From positions 1 through 44,884 of the forward strand of contig JAJZMF010000012.1 of the NCBI GenBank assembly GCA_021850325.1: 44,884 nt of DNA, written 5' to 3'. Positions 44,256-44,884 of this stretch are shown here, in pieces; the first letter of the stretch is position 1; each line of letters opens with the position of its first letter. A program made the translations under genes and the position numbers. The stretch is from Actinomycetes bacterium (lineage in GTDB: Bacteria; Actinomycetota; Acidimicrobiia; Acidimicrobiales; Palsa-688). Under the pieces are notes generated by a model that was not told the origin of the DNA, made no database searches, and saw only the letters and a program-made list of their open reading frames with translations.

Positions 44256-44274
44256 AAGGGATGCCATTACCTGA

Positions 44275-44302
44275 TCATCGGGACATCGGACGGCAGGCTT
44301 GA
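44275..44302 (-). promoter_or_regulatory. Sigma-28-like promoter of the GT39 gene and second pilin
   Basis: On the minus strand: TCAA, 16 bases, CCCGATGA. It is located just after the terminator-like hairpin of pilA, as expected for a fresh transcription start. Confidence 0.5.
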
Positions 44303-44322
44303 AGCTCTGGCACAACTACGCA

Positions 44323-44352
44323 AATGAGCGCCGGCCTTCGCCGGCGCTCATT
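44323..44352 (-). terminator. Intrinsic terminator-like hairpin after pilA
   Basis: A perfect 13-bp stem (AATGAGCGCCGGC with its complement) closed by a four-base loop, 31 bp after the pilA stop. On the minus strand the stem is followed by TTTGCG, a short T run. It would end or weaken transcription between the abundant pilin and the glycosyltransferase. Confidence 0.75.
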
Positions 44353-44383
44353 CCAACATCTTACCGCTAGGGTGCCGGTGTGC

Positions 44384-44884
44384 TTACCAGGCTGCTGCCC
44401 ACGTCATGGCACTCACGCTCGCAGCCACCCCGGAGTTGGTGTTGCCCGCGGGAGCGGCCGTAGGCAGGGTGAGGCCGGAGGAGGCGGTGCAGGGAGCCGA
44501 GGTGGTCCCCTTCACGGCGCTGTAGGCGATGATCGAGCTGGAGCCCGTCTCGTCATCGTAGATGTAGAAGCAGTTGCCCGACGTCGACGAAGCCGAGACC
44601 AGCACGGCACAACCGGCGCTGGAACTGCAGGACGTGCTCGTCACCGTAGCGTCCACCACGTTCGTAGCGCTGGTGGGGTTGCCCCAAGGGAGCGAGCTGT
44701 CCAGCGTGGCACCGGCCTCGGAGGCGTTGGCGGCCTCGAAGATCTGGTTCGCAGCGTAGTAGGACTTCTCGTTGGTGAAGGCGTTGGTGGCGTTGGACTT
44801 GGCCGAGGCGTCGTTGGCGCTGCCCCGGGTGGACAGGAAGGTCGGGATGGCGATCGCCATCAGGATGCCCATGATGAGCACGAC
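44384..44884 (-). CDS. pilA: Major type IV pilin (PilA), N-terminus cut by window edge
   Basis: Visible part has 166 residues. It begins inside the hydrophobic helix (VVLIMGILMAIAIPTFLSTR), so the leader and cleavage site lie beyond the window. GSANDASAKSNATNAFTNEK and YYAANQIFEAANAS form the rest of the long alpha helix. The head holds four Cys and many Ser, Thr and Ala residues that could be glycosylated. The sequence parallels the second pilin (41659-42285) around TFLSTRG and NEKSYY. It is followed by a strong terminator-like hairpin, as often seen for highly expressed pilins. Its promoter is outside the window. Confidence 0.9.
   Translation of the reverse strand, partial: VVLIMGILMAIAIPTFLSTRGSANDASAKSNATNAFTNEKSYYAANQIFEAANASEAGATLDSSLPWGNPTSATNVVDATVTSTSCSSSAGCAVLVSASSTSGNCFYIYDDETGSSSIIAYSAVKGTTSAPCTASSGLTLPTAAPAGNTNSGVAASVSAMTWAAAW

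Overview
The window comes from a high-GC Actinomycetota genome. Evidence includes an actinobacterial-type integration host factor (mIHF), the order nusB-pyrR-pyrB-pyrC-carA-carB-pyrD-pyrF-mihF-gmk-rpoZ-coaBC-metK-priA, frequent GTG and TTG starts, and a Streptomyces-like conservon (sensor kinase, roadblock, DUF742, GTPase). A full set of type IV pilus (T4P) genes beside these housekeeping genes would fit a deep-branching group such as Acidimicrobiia, but that placement is inference. No rRNA, tRNA, CRISPR array or insertion sequence was seen.

Region 1 (1-16040, all minus strand) is a compact housekeeping supercluster read from pepP towards priA: pepP, efp, nusB, then the whole UMP pathway (pyrR, pyrB, pyrC, carA, carB, pyrD, pyrF), then mihF, gmk, rpoZ, coaBC, metK and the start of priA. 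Many junctions overlap by 4-11 bases. A hairpin carrying a perfect match to the published PyrR-binding consensus lies between nusB and the pyrR ribosome site. Region 2 (16061-17549) holds convergent purU and aroQ, which overlap by 80 bp.

Region 3 (17707-23482, plus) is a five-gene signalling operon: a coiled-coil protein that looks like an SMC/ABC ATPase with a ruined Walker A site, followed by cvnA-cvnB-cvnC-cvnD. Region 4 (23556-27327, minus) contains prepilin peptidase pilD and aroC-aroK-aroB. Region 5 (27437-35284) holds two head-to-head minor-pilin cassettes, each in the order PilV-like, PilW-like, PilX-like. The plus-strand cassette carries a discoidin-like domain and ricin-B-type lectin domains; the minus-strand cassette ends in a large bactofilin-like repetitive surface protein. 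Region 6 (35394-38871, plus) has a polyprenol-phosphate mannose synthase, a GT-C type membrane glycosyltransferase and an acyltransferase-3. Region 7 (39326-44884, minus) holds pilA, a GT39-type glycosyltransferase, a second pilin, a fused PilM-PilN and pilO. PilB, PilC and PilT are not in the window.

The main new observation is a shared promoter signature, T(A/C)A(A/G)-N16-(G/T/C)CCGA, resembling WhiG/FliA (sigma-28) promoters. It occurs seven times with exactly 16 bases of spacing, ahead of the conservon operon, pilD, both minor-pilin cassettes, the mannose-transfer operon, pilMN-pilO and the GT39 gene. I saw none ahead of the housekeeping genes. This suggests that the conservon, pilus assembly, lectin-bearing minor pilins and surface glycosylation form one sigma-28-type regulon.
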